Below are positions 11,119-21,106 of a stretch of 23,254 bases of DNA, one piece after another (the first letter of the stretch is position 1; each line of letters starts with the position of its first letter). This stretch comes from Symbiodinium natans. Its lineage: Eukaryota > Sar > Dinophyceae > Suessiales > Symbiodiniaceae. A program made the translations under genes and the position numbers. The stretch covers positions 163,386-186,639 of the forward strand of contig CAJNDS010000254.1 in NCBI GenBank assembly GCA_905221605.1, in the 5' to 3' direction. The notes beneath the pieces were generated by a model. The model saw only the letters and a program-made list of their open reading frames with translations. It ran no database searches and was not told the DNA's origin.

Positions 11119-11260
11119 GTACTTGGAGCTTCATGGTACTTACCAGTTGTAACTGTACTTATAACTGTACTTAGAACCCACTGACAAGCTCTCTAAGTGC
11201 CCTACTATGGTTGTAAGTACAGTTATTCTTGGTGGAAAAGTAACATGAACCTCCAAGTAG
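11119..11260. mobile_element. Inverted-repeat (MITE-like) element, family C, copy 4
   Basis: The ends are GTACTTGGAGCTTCATGGTA and ACATGAACCTCCAAGTA. The interior repeats AACTGTACTTATAACTGTAC and has a matching AAGTACAGTTAT on the right side. Confidence 0.85.
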
Positions 11261-12104
11261 TATAGAGGGGTGTAGTAGGGAACCCGTGCCCAGAACGATC
11301 TAACAAATGGGCCTAAACCCTCGATTCAAACCCTAAACCCTAACCCCCAAACGCTTCGCCCTAAATCCCCCAAACCCCAAGCCCCCTAAACCCTGAAGGA
11401 AGGAAGGCCAGGTTCACCCAGAGAAATGACCCTGCATCAGGCTGAGGGCGTAAGGAAAGGTTCAGGGTTCAGGGGTTGGGGTAGGTCTAGGTGCATCACC
11501 CACTGACTTCAACAAGCCCTACGACCCTAAGGCCTTTTTGGCGATTACAGGGGAGGAGGGGGTTCCCTTGCTAAGGGGCCCCATAACCAAAGTACCACAC
11601 ACGGACAGGGCCCAGATCAAACACGACCCCAGCATTTGGTTGAGCATTCAAGGCCTCTACAGTAGTATCGGACTTGGGGTCAAAGCCATTGAAACCCCGA
11701 CATTGATTCCCTTACATGTTTCTGCACAATCCTCGTTCAAGAAGAGGCCGGCAGCCGGCACTGCGCCACCCCCCCCATGCCTCTCTACACAGAAGAAGGT
11801 CGTGTGCGATGAGCGTGGCCTTACCTTCACTGCGTGGCAAATCTGTCCGACGCGCCACATCGTTGCGGCCGGACACAAAAAGAAACAAACTCCGGAGCCT
11901 CTGAACCTTGCCCTGGCTGGAGACTGACCTGATTCTGAACAGCTTCTGATGAGGAATCTAGCCCCAAACCCTAAAGTACATTGCATAGGCTCAGAAGACC
12001 TCAACAAAACGACATTAACTTCAGATGAACCCCATGAGGACGCGGTTTTGTTTATTAGGGTTTCTAACGTTTCTAAATCCCTCCTCAAACCCTGAAACCT
12101 ACAG
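11261..12104. other. Spacer, no gene recognised
   Basis: CCCTAAA-like units lie at 11320-11395. The longest open frames (about 130 codons plus strand from 11538, 158 codons minus strand from 12133) overlap each other and show no domain, membrane segment or family motif. I do not call a gene. Confidence 0.4.
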
Positions 12105-12172
12105 GCAAGAACTTTGGGAGGCTCCGCTCGCATTTCTACAAAGCCGGTGGAAGCCCAAGCCTTCGAAAGGGG
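12105..12172 (+). other. Candidate exon of unknown gene
   Basis: After ACCTACAG|G the frame reads ELWEAPLAFLQSRWKPKP and remains open to a possible GT donor at 12173. CCCTGAAA lies to the left and TTGAGGG to the right. The block is short and the product is not recognised. Confidence 0.25.
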
Positions 12173-12889
12173 GTCGGGGGGGTTGAGGGTTTAAGGTTTT
12201 GGTTGGGGTTCAGGCTGAGAAGACATTTAGGGTCAGGCCACCACCTTGGGCTGAATGGCTTGTCGGTTCTGGGCTTGCCTAGCGTAAAATTGTGAGAGCG
12301 AGGCGTCCCTAATTACGCATTCCCACGCCAGAAGTTCGTGGGAAGAGCCGCCGACAAGGTCCTGGGATCATCGGCGCCGCACAGCCCTTCGCCGGATTTT
12401 CCGATCTGCGTTCGGCGTTGATCTTGGTTCGGCATTGAAATGGTGCGGTTTCAGACCCGAACGAAGGATGGGCGGTTGAGACTCTCCAGCAGGAAGCCTC
12501 AAAAAACCAACAGCTTTTTTTGGAACTAGGGTTGTAGGGCTCCTAGTTCAAGTTCAGGGGTTCAACATGTAGGGTTCGCCCCTGGTGCAGGATTGTAACG
12601 AACAACGGTTCAGCCCATCCATCGTGCGCAACAAGTATATACGACATATGACTTCAAAAGCAGACGCTGGCACTGGGAGATCTGACGCATGGAAACTGTC
12701 GCAAGTGATACCCAGCACTCAGAACAAACAAACCCTAAATCCCTCAACCCAAAAATCCTAGTATAAACAACCTTCTGGGAGCCACGAATCCGAATGCAGA
12801 TACAAATTGCGTACGCGGCAAACCAACGAGACGCAGTGCACGACACGAGATCCCAACCGAAGTGTGTTATCCAGCTCTCCGCTCCCGCT
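12173..12889. other. Spacer, no gene recognised
   Basis: GC-rich unique sequence (12240-12480) followed by AT-richer sequence. A few TTGAGGG and CCCTAAA remnants are present, and no coding signal stands out. Confidence 0.4.
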
Positions 12890-13476
12890 CTCTCTCTCTC
12901 TCTCTCTCTCGCTCTCGCTCTCGCTCTTGCTCTCGATCTCGCTCTCGCTCGCGCTCACGCTCGCTCACTCTTCCCTCCCTCCCTCCCTCCCTCCCTCTCT
13001 CTCTCTCTCTCTCCCTGTCTCTCTCTCTCTCTCTCTCTCCCTCCCTCTCTCTTCTCTCTCTTATAACTCTTTCTTATTCATGCTTTCTCTAGCTCGCTCT
13101 CGCTGTTCCTGTGTCTCTTTCTCATGCTCGCGCTTTCTTTTGATGTGTCTCTTTCTCGTTCTCGTTCTCGTTCTCTTCTCTTTCTCTCTCTCACTCTCGA
13201 CTTCTGTATCTTTATCTTTCTCTTGCTCTTGCTCTTTCTCTTTCCCTTGTTCTTTCTCTTTATCTTTGTTTTTATCTTTCTCTTTCTCTGATTTTTCTCT
13301 TTCTCTCACTCTCGACTTCTGCCTGTTTCTCTTTCTCTTTCTGTTTCTCTTTGCTTTCGCTTTCTCTTTCTCTTTCTCTGTCTCTGTCTCTGTCTCTTTC
13401 TCTTTCTCTTTCTCCTTCTCTTTCTCTTTCTCTTTCTCTTTCTCTCTCTCTCTCTGTCTCTCTCTCTCTCTCTCTG

Positions 13477-13528
<52 letters not shown>

Positions 13529-13537
13529 GTCCCTCTG

Positions 13538-13571
<34 letters not shown>

Positions 13572-13640
13572 CTCTCCGTCATTTCTCCGTCAGCTTTCTG
13601 TCATCTCTTCCTCGCGTCTTTCTCATCTGTCTCATCTCTC
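12890..13640. repeat. 750-bp CT/CTTT polypyrimidine microsatellite
   Basis: Almost pure pyrimidine plus strand: CTCTCT runs, CTCGCT at the left, CCCT units near 12972-12995, TCTTTC hexamers at 13200-13440, then CTCT/CTGT to about 13580. It produces long Ser/Leu frames on one strand and Arg/Glu frames on the other, which are composition artefacts. Mirror-symmetric pyrimidine tracts of this length can form triplex DNA. Confidence 0.95.
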
Positions 13641-13649
13641 GCCCTTGCT

Positions 13650-13691
13650 AAGCAAAACCCAGAATTAGGAACACTTTGTTGGTATTCACCG

Positions 13692-13727
<36 letters not shown>

Positions 13728-13870
13728 ATAGGCAAAATCCGGAAACAGGACCACGTTGTAGGTACTTACCACGCACCCCCATCAAGCAAAACCTGGCTTC
13801 GTGAACACGTGGTAGCTTGTCCCCACCCGTAATCAGGAATATTTGGTAGGCGTCCTCCACTCACCCCCTT
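13650..13870. repeat. Decayed ~50-bp tandem repeat with a 45-nt poly-C run
   Basis: Four diverged units are visible. They share AGCAAAACC or GGCAAAATCC, then AGGA/GTGAACAC, then TTGGTA or GTAGGTA, and end in a C-rich CACC...CCCC segment. In the first unit that segment has grown to 45 consecutive C (13692-13736). Confidence 0.75.
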
Positions 13871-14056
13871 TGAAAATCCGAGGGTCCCAGAAGTGGATAT
13901 AGGGTTCACGGCAACTTAAAGCCATTTACAGGAACAGGTTGGAAGGTTTGGCTGTAAACTGAGACCCTTTTACCGTGCTGCTTGAGACCGCCAGCACTGC
14001 TTACATACCATATGTGAAGCAAACTCCTGAAACACTGCCTAAACTTCACCCTTCAC
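13871..14056. other. Spacer, nothing recognised
   Basis: Unique sequence without clear repeats or coding signal. Confidence 0.5.
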
Positions 14057-14150
14057 CTACTAATTGCTTAAGAGCCCCGAAAAAAAACCCTTAAAGGGTA
14101 ATGGAAGGAATATTTTCTTTATTCTTTTGGGGTTCTTAAGCAAATAGTAG
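14057..14150. mobile_element. Inverted-repeat (MITE-like) element, family E
   Basis: The left arm is CTACTAATTGCTTAAGAGCC and the right arm, inverted, is CTACTATTTGCTTAAGAACC; both continue through CCCGAAAA or CCCAAAA. It is about 94 bp with a short AT-rich centre. A single copy is seen. Confidence 0.75.
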
Positions 14151-15801
14151 TCACCCAACTAGCTTAGGTAGACACAGGGTTCATGTCCCAGTGCTGCACA
14201 CAGTAGTGCCTGAGCAGCATCTTTCATGTTGGCGATGGACCCGTGGGTGGAACCCGGAACTGCTGGAAGCTATCACGTTCCCTTCCAGAGAGGACGTCAA
14301 CCGTCACGGCCTTAGGTTTTTTTGGACTTAGGATCTACGACTCGCAGTATGTCTCCTAAACCCTAAACCCTAAACTCTAAACATTGGGTCCTGGGCAGCT
14401 CTGTGCGACGGCCATCTCCCCAGCGTTGCGTACGGCTTCGTTGCCACACTAAGAGGACTCGTTCTCCGACGTGCAGCATTCACCGCGTAGGGAACTTCAA
14501 ATCCCCTAAACCCTGAACCCTAAACCCTAAACCCCAAACCCGTGCTCTAAGACAGCCCCAAGCCCTGCGCATCTAGCACGCTTGGGATGGTTTTAGGGTT
14601 TAGGGTTCAGTCTGTAGGGGTTGAGGGTTTAGTTAGGGTCAAGTGCCTTCTAGACCGCAACCCATTGGACAACACAGGGCTTCGGTGCTTCAGTCGTTGG
14701 ATTTCCACCACGCCGCAGCGCATGTCTGCACGTGCTTGCGGGCAGGGCTTCTCTCAGAGTGAGAAGGGCCCACGAAGCCATAAGATCGGTCGAACCCTAC
14801 TGCAAACCAACAGCACCCGCTGAACTCTAAACTCTGAACCGCAAAGGCTACAGTAACGCCAAGGAGAAGCCCCCCGCAATCTCAGCTTGCAGGTTACTCA
14901 GAGGCAAGGTTGTTGCGGTGTTGCAGTTGAGCATTCGCAGTTTGCGGCCAGTGGATGCCGCTCGTCTTCTGCTGGTTTTTAGGGTTTCCCAACAATATTC
15001 CGAATATTCCGATTGTGCCAAGGGTCGAAACTGTCTCTTCTCGGTGAACCTGCAACGACCCCCGCGCCCCAGTAGGAACAGGGCATCGCCACTCTTGGGC
15101 GAAGAATCAACTCGTTCTTGCCGTGTCCCAGGCTCGAAGCTGATAGGGTTATGGGGAGCTGTCGGGTTTGGGGTTCGGGGTCAGGGTCACTAGAGGTTCA
15201 GGCAGGGCTGAAGGTCAGGTCGAAGTGAGTCCAGATAGGGGCTGCGGGCTTCATTTGAGGGTTTCAGGAGCGTAGGGCGGTTTGGTCAGTGGCAAGCCGA
15301 GCACTAAACTCTGAACCATTGAAGCTCCTAAACTTACCCGGGAGTCCACAAGAACTGCTATCCACGTCGCCAGAGCCGTAGACAGACGGCCAGGCTTACA
15401 AGGCTCAACTGCGGGTCTCGGATCTAGGGTCCCAAACACGGAAGAAAAAAGAAACAAAAAAGTCCCAAACCCTTGAACCGCTGGACTTGAAGGCTTAAAG
15501 CCGGGACCCTCGACCCAACCCTCGAACCCAACGCACAGCTGGTTGGTAGGGCTCAAGTCTGAGTCGGGGCGGCTTGGTTCAAGCCCCTAAACCCTAACCT
15601 AACCTCTTAAACGTCGGCTTAGCGGCGCTGTCCCGTCGCGCTCTCGGCCCGCATCGCTTCAAGAGTTGTCTGCGCCGCCTGCAAACCCAAACACCTCCCT
15701 CCCTGATTCCTTTCAGGGTTTAGGGGCGGTTAGGGTTATTAGAAGCTGTTAGGATTATGAGGACTATTTGGGTTATCAGGCTAATTCGGAACATTTTCTT
15801 G
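14151..15801. other. Long spacer with scattered telomeric remnants
   Basis: CCCTAAA units at 14356-14382 and 14505-14542, TTTAGGG at 14592-14610, and single remnants elsewhere. Short open frames (about 78-101 codons) occur on both strands, but none has a recognisable domain. I see no supported gene. Confidence 0.4.
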
Positions 15802-15947
15802 GGGTAGTTACATGGTCCCTTACTATGGGCCCTTAAAAGGGGACCTCTTATGTACCCCTTCTATACCCTCAACAAATTAGGGGCCCATACTTCAGAACCC
15901 TTTAAAGGAGGTAAGGGACCATAGTAAGGGCCCATGAAACTACCCTT
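15802..15947. mobile_element. Inverted-repeat (MITE-like) element, family A, copy 3
   Basis: The best preserved copy of the family: GGGTAGTTACATGGTCCC at the left, and GGGTAGTTTCATGGGCCC read inward from the right. TTACTATGG follows in both arms, and the interior carries CTTTAAAGG-type palindromes. Confidence 0.85.
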
Positions 15948-18499
15948 AGACATTTGGGTTGTTAGGGCTGTTAGGGTTCTTAAGGTAGCAGTTTATCAAA
16001 AGTGTTAGGAAGATGCTGGGGGCTTAGGACTCACGAGCCATCGAGCCATGCAGAAGGCTCGGCGGTTCAGGGGGTTTTCCAGTTCCAAGGCCTGGGCAGA
16101 TGGCAAAAGCCGAAGGATTTCTTGGAACCGTAAACCCTAAATCCTATTCCCTAGTCCCTATAATCCCTAATCCCCAACCCCCGCATAACTTGCCTGAGCA
16201 AGGTCGGGAGGTGCCAACGTCTGGACCAACGCCAAGAGTCCGGCAAGAGGCATGCGAGACAGAGTCCGGCCCTTGGTTCTGGGCTCAAGGTTTGGGGTTC
16301 ACAGCTAAAGCCTCTCATGGAGTCCGCAGTTCTACATATCACTTCTCAGGCTTGGGGCTTGTGGTGTCGTAGCCCATGGTATTCTGCTATAACTGCGGCG
16401 CCAGGTGGCGGCTTCTCAAGGTACCTTAGGACTGCCTCTACTTTCCTGTGATGTAGCAGTGGCATCAAAAGTTGGTTTGCATACCGTGTTCTTGTCTTGT
16501 AGGATTCATAGTACCAACCCTTTCTTTCTTACAAGCGGGGCTGCTGCTAAAACTTTGACTTTTTTCGGGATCAACGCGGCTGTTGCTTGCAAGCAATAGG
16601 TCCTTGTTGGGCCCTCCCCCTCACCCATTTCCCCTTTCCCCTCCCCCTCCCCCCCTCTGCTTTGGACATCGCCAAGCCCTCGTGTTGTACGGTGACAACC
16701 AACAAGTGCGACCCAAAACGCGGGCTGCGCATGAGCCAGCGCTTCGCACCGCACACGCGAACTAGGGTTTAGGAATTAGGGTTTAGGGTTCAGGTCTAAC
16801 TCCGAAACTGAACCTAAGCCAGGCAAAGTCACCACAGGGCGAAGGTCAGTCGGCGCGTTTGGAGTCGAGATTGCTCGGATCTGACGGAGAAGGGGGTTGA
16901 TCCTCGACAGGAAGCTTGAAGATGCGGTGCGAGGTGGACCAAATTCCCAGAATCAGCCCTACCCCCTGCTTTCTCTGGACTGTAGCATCAACCCTGGGCC
17001 CGAAACCAAAGCGGGAAATGAAAGGTTCAGATTTGAGGGTTTTACACCTACACCCCAAATTCTCGGGCTTCGGGAGGTGAACCCAAACCCTGGTCAAAGT
17101 CCTTTGCAGCAAGCCGGCCGTCTCAGCACGCGTTGTGATGTGGGGAAGAAGCACGGAAAGGATGCGTCCCACTCCAAGGTTCTTGAGAATCTCCTGTAAG
17201 GGCTGAGGGTCACTCTAAACCCTAAACGGTATAAAGATGTAGGGTTTTGGGGTATCGGGCTTTGGGGGTTAGGGCTGTCCTGCCAGCACGGGTCCTCTTT
17301 GGGATCCTTTATAGGGGCAAACCCTGAAGTTTCGTGGAAAGCAGACGTGAGGCGTGTCAGGAACTGAAATTCCGTCATGATTTGGCTGAGCAGTGTAGGG
17401 TTTGAAGGTGAAAGGACTTTCCGTGTTCAGGGTCAGGGTTAGGGTGTAGGGTAGAGGGGTTAGCGGCTTAAGGCGGAGTCCCTCTGGCGCTTCTCCAAGG
17501 ATTTCACCTTCCTGTGCTGATAGTGGCCTCGGCCGTGTTCTTGCGGGCTAAATTCTTCGGGATACCCAAACAAGACAAAGACTTGGGTTCAAGGACTGCA
17601 GCATGCGGGAGGGCGGTGGGTTCGACGTTCCAAGATGATCCATGTATACCGCAAAAAGGCGGGCTGGGTCTGGGCGAGACTACACCCTGATAGCCCCCAT
17701 CCAGATCTGAACTTTTCACATCCAATTCTGGTCTTCTTTTTTTCTCTCCGGTGGGGCCTGTTGGGGTCTATAGGGTTTGGGGTTCATGGTTCATGGTTAG
17801 GTTTAGGAACACCAAGCCGTGTTTTTGGTGAGACGCCAAAATGGCCGGGAGTGAGCTACGGGAGCTCTCGCAGCACTGCGGCGGAACTTTTCATCGAGCG
17901 CATTGTTAAGCAAATGTGGCGATGTTTGGTAAACCTGTCAGCAACTTGAAGAATCACTGTATGGGGCGAATGCAATTGCCGTCAACTCTTCGTCTTCAGT
18001 CCACAATGCTTGGCGAAGTGCAGGTAGTCCTAGAGGTTTGTCCTCCACCTGTTTCGGTATGGGACTCAACAGGCGGTCTGACAGAGAGCGACAGTGCGTC
18101 AGTTGACAAGGGCGCATGATCATTTCGCGATCTCGTCATGTTCTTGCAGGCTAGGTGGCCGCCCGAAAACGATCCTGTGTCCAGCGCTCTAGTAGACGCA
18201 AGCACGCGGTGTGAGAGCGGTCGCCTCGATTCAACTGCATTATTGGAGCAAAGGCTTCGACCGCACCTTGCACCGGGCATCGGAGTCTCTTCCGCTGCAT
18301 GCGCAACTCTGACTGAAATCCAGACCTCTGACGGGCTGCGCACTGGCTCTAGGCCTTTCTGGAGGAAACATAAGCGTACTAGGTGCTGCATCCTCAGGGC
18401 TCGGCATTCCCAGCGCGCTCGAAGGGGGACCTACGGCGCAATCGACATCGGGGTGCAGCATCACCCTCGTGCTCCGGCGCCATGGCAGCCGGACTGATG
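15948..18499. other. Long spacer, no supported gene
   Basis: Mostly unique sequence with sparse TTTAGGG remnants (16764-16795, 17430-17455) and a C-rich pyrimidine stretch at 16612-16660. Several frames of 60-130 codons overlap on opposite strands without recognisable motifs. The minus-strand frame 18391-17996 could be the decayed downstream part of the retroelement described next, but this is not shown. Confidence 0.35.
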
Positions 18500-19080
18500 A
18501 CCGTCGTCCAGGAATCTCTGTTCCGGTCCACGCACGGCTCTCCTGACAGTATCCGCTTTGCTGCTACTTCTATCCCAGCTCACCAGAACTGAGACACCTT
18601 CATTTAGCACTATCACACGGGAAATCGTAGACCATACCTTGGGTGCCCCGTACAGTCACGACGGTAGACTACCAGGTCCCCTACCCTGTCGGTCATGTGA
18701 ACACTGTCTGCACTCCTTTGAACGGCGCCAGCGACCTTTCTTGTCAGTCCTGAATTGCACGTTGGATCTTGGCTGATGATGGGTTACCACCCCCTTCCCG
18801 AACGGTACGGCTTGTTGGAAGTTGGTCCCCAGGCCAACCAAGTAGAGGAGCGTGTGTCGGGTACCAACTGATGAGTCTTTGATCTCTAGGCAGTCAGCTC
18901 CTAGGGCCTTTTTCAACTGCTTAGGCATCAGCGACGACGCGGTGCTTCGGCAAGAAGCAGCGTCCTGGCAGACCTTCCAGCAGTGCAGAGTGAGCCCTCG
19001 ACTGACGAAGGACCTGCTCAAGAATCGTGCGGCAAATGACCAAAGGCGCGGCGCAATCGCCAATTTCGCCCTCTCTCCTC
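18500..19080 (-). pseudogene. Retroelement integrase remnant, frameshifted
   Basis: Reading the minus strand, a C..C-like region precedes GADCLEIKD (about 18903-18877), then HTLLYLVGLGTNFQQAVPFG. This resembles the first part of a retroelement integrase core, where VD.GT is usual; here D is replaced by G. In a second frame GDLVVYRRD follows (about 18690-18660), and in another frame RVIVLNEGVSVLVSW and KADTVRRA (to about 18530), which resemble the basic region after the integrase core. At least two frameshifts and stops, and the apparent loss of the middle of the core, mark it as dead. Flanking LTRs are not seen. Assignment is by motif resemblance only. Confidence 0.5.
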
Positions 19081-19255
19081 CTCTCCTCCTCTTCTTCTCC
19101 TTATTCTTCTCCTTCTTCTTCTTCTTCTTCTTCTTCTGCTTCTGCTTCTGCTTCTGCTTCTGCTTCTGCTTCTGCTTCTGCTTCTGCTTCTTTCTGCTTC
19201 TTTCTGCTTCTTCTTCTTCTTCTTTTTCTTTAGGGCCCCCCCCCCCCTCCCCCCA
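19064..19255. repeat. CTT / CTTCTG microsatellite
   Basis: CTC and CTT triplets grade into about ten CTTCTG hexamers (19130-19190), then CTTTCTG and CTT again, and a C-rich end (CCCCCCCCCC near 19237). It splits the retroelement frame with a Lys/Gln-rich artefact. Confidence 0.93.
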
Positions 19256-20044
19256 CCCGGCCGCGACGGCCAAGTAGAAAAGTGGCCCCATTATAGCGGC
19301 GGTCCCCTCACTCAGCGATGCTATTTGCTCCATGTTCGTCCCCGAGATGCCATCGTTGGTGAGGAGGATGGCTATAAATCTCCATTCTTCCAGGCGCTGG
19401 GACTGTGCTGGTGTGCTCTTCGGTGCCACTTCCTCATGGACGTCTTTGCATCCCCCACTGTCTCATAGTCTCAGCTGCTCCCGGCGCTCCCTTGGTGAAA
19501 CCGTCTTGCAACATGACGAATTCCAGGCGGCCCCCGCCCATGATCGAGAGGAGCACCGAGCAGCCACCCATATTCTACGCGCGTGAAGCTGGGCTTGGTC
19601 TCAGCGTACCTGATCTAAGGGCTCCCAAGGCCCCCTCAGCATCCCGGCGGCCAGGCCACAGCGTTGCGGTCTAGCCAGCCCCACCTCGTTGCGCGAACCT
19701 CCCCCATGAACGGCGGCGTCGTTGTAGCATCGGCAACGCGGCGGCCGCTAACCCAGACCATGCCTGAGACCCTTTCACTCCACCGTTGTTTCCGGGTGGG
19801 TGTAGCCTCGGGCGTACCCTGGCCCGACGGCCGCTGTGAGTCTAGCAGTTTGAGGCATCAGCCACGACCACTACGCATCTACCTTTTTCTCGCGTTGAGC
19901 TCAAGGGCCCTGGCCAGCAGGGGCTCAATCTCGGTACTGAAAGAACTACCCTACTGTGAGGCGCTACACCTGCCAGGGTCAATTTCACAGGGGTTTATAT
20001 AGGCTTCAGGGCAAACCTTGTAGTGCTTTAGGTGACTAAAGCTT
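19256..20044. other. Spacer upstream of the integrase remnant
   Basis: Unique, moderately GC-rich sequence. It could hold upstream retroelement parts (in minus-strand sense), but no protease, gag or reverse-transcriptase motif is recognised. Confidence 0.4.
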
Positions 20045-20065
20045 GAGTTTCAGATATGGAATTGA

Positions 20066-20120
20066 CGGTTTAGGGTCAGGGTTTAGGGTTTACGGTTTAG
20101 GGTTGAGGGTGTAGGGTTTA
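20066..20120. repeat. Degenerate TTTAGGG block
   Basis: About seven units with TTTACGG, TTGAGGG and GTAGGG variants. Confidence 0.85.
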
Positions 20121-20869
20121 CTGCTTGGGGTCTTGGGTTTTGAAGCTGTCGAGTGGCAGTATTCGCATGCACCGGCCAGTTGGCAAACCCCCTGCCCGCT
20201 GATGTACACACATGGCCTGAGCTTGGGATTGAGGCTTCAGGTTTAGGTTCTGAGTAGAGTTTAAACTGTTTTCGGGCAAGGTGTGGAGCTCAGTTTCAAC
20301 GAAGCAAGGCCACCAGCATGGGATCGAGGGCCCCGCCGTCTTGTAAGATCCTCTGAAAAGCCAGTATATATAGGAGAGATAAGGTCCTGCCTAGGGGTCT
20401 AAACCCTACACACTGAAAAACCTAAACCCCTGAAGCCGGTAACCCCTAAAAAACCCTTAAGCCGGCAACCCCAAAAAACTCCAGGATACAAGATGGGAGC
20501 ATCTCCAGAAACGGCTGATCCACAGCCACCCCTAAATGCAAACACTGACGTGTGGGATTTCGGGTTCAGGGTGTGTTGCTAACACAACTTCCCGATGAGG
20601 TCCCGATGAAAAGCCCGCCGCTAGGCCGCCCTGCACCTGAAGACCCGAACACACAAGCACCTTCCTTTGGAATTTTCCGAACATGCTGGGATGTTGGGGG
20701 GTCCTTCTACTCTACTTGGGGGGGTCAGAAAGAACAACACTCTACCCCCCCCATAACTCCCCATCTCAATCCCTGCCCATAGGCCTCTTGCAAAGCTCCG
20801 GGTGCCCCCGACTACCAGGATTGAAATGGCTCAGCGGCAAGAACATCTCCTGTGCAGTAGGGCTGAGAA
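20121..20869. other. Spacer, no gene recognised
   Basis: Unique sequence with a local direct repeat around 20430-20480 (AAGCCGGTAACCCCTAAAAAA against AAGCCGGCAACCCCAAAAAA, each about 30 bp). Short plus-strand frames show no family features. Confidence 0.45.
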
Positions 20870-20930
20870 TTTAGGGTTTAGGGTTAAGGGTTTAGGGTTT
20901 AGGGTTTAGGGTTTAGGGTTTAGCGTTTAG
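20870..20930. repeat. TTTAGGG array
   Basis: Nine units with one TTAAGGG and one TTTAGCG variant, at the edge of the satellite region. Confidence 0.93.
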
Positions 20931-21106
20931 GGCCTCGACCCAGTGTCGGCGGGGCCTGGCGCTCAAGCCAAATGCCGCATGGGGATGCGTACAATCAAGA
21001 ACCCTCTAAACCCTAAACCCTAAACCCTAAACCCTCCTTGAACCCTGAGCTCTAGCTCCTGAAGAAGGCAACGGATATCAGAGGGGTTACTGTGTGGTGG
21101 GCACGG
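20931..21106. repeat. Diverged leading edge of the satellite array
   Basis: GGCGCTCAAGCCAAATGCC and CCTCCTTGAACCCTGAGCTC correspond to parts of the 373-bp unit but are strongly diverged. CCCTAAA units at 21003-21035 replace the two units found in later copies. Confidence 0.7.

Noticed and set aside
11657-12133. 158-codon minus-strand frame as a gene
   Set aside because: It overlaps a similar-sized plus-strand frame, contains CCCTAAA-type remnants and has no recognisable domain, signal or membrane pattern.
12535-12600. Possible tRNA (AGGGTTCGCCCCTGG resembles a B box)
   Set aside because: No acceptor stem, D arm or anticodon arm could be placed around it.
12807-13832. Long Ser/Leu-rich open frame (341 codons) and its Arg/Glu-rich antisense
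   Set aside because: Both are translations of the CT/CTTT microsatellite; stop codons are simply absent from such a repeat. No conserved domain or start context.
18656-19429. Intact 257-codon minus-strand protein
   Set aside because: Its middle is Lys/Gln from the CTT/CTTCTG microsatellite, and the integrase-like motifs continue in other frames after its stop, so it is a chance join within a pseudogene.
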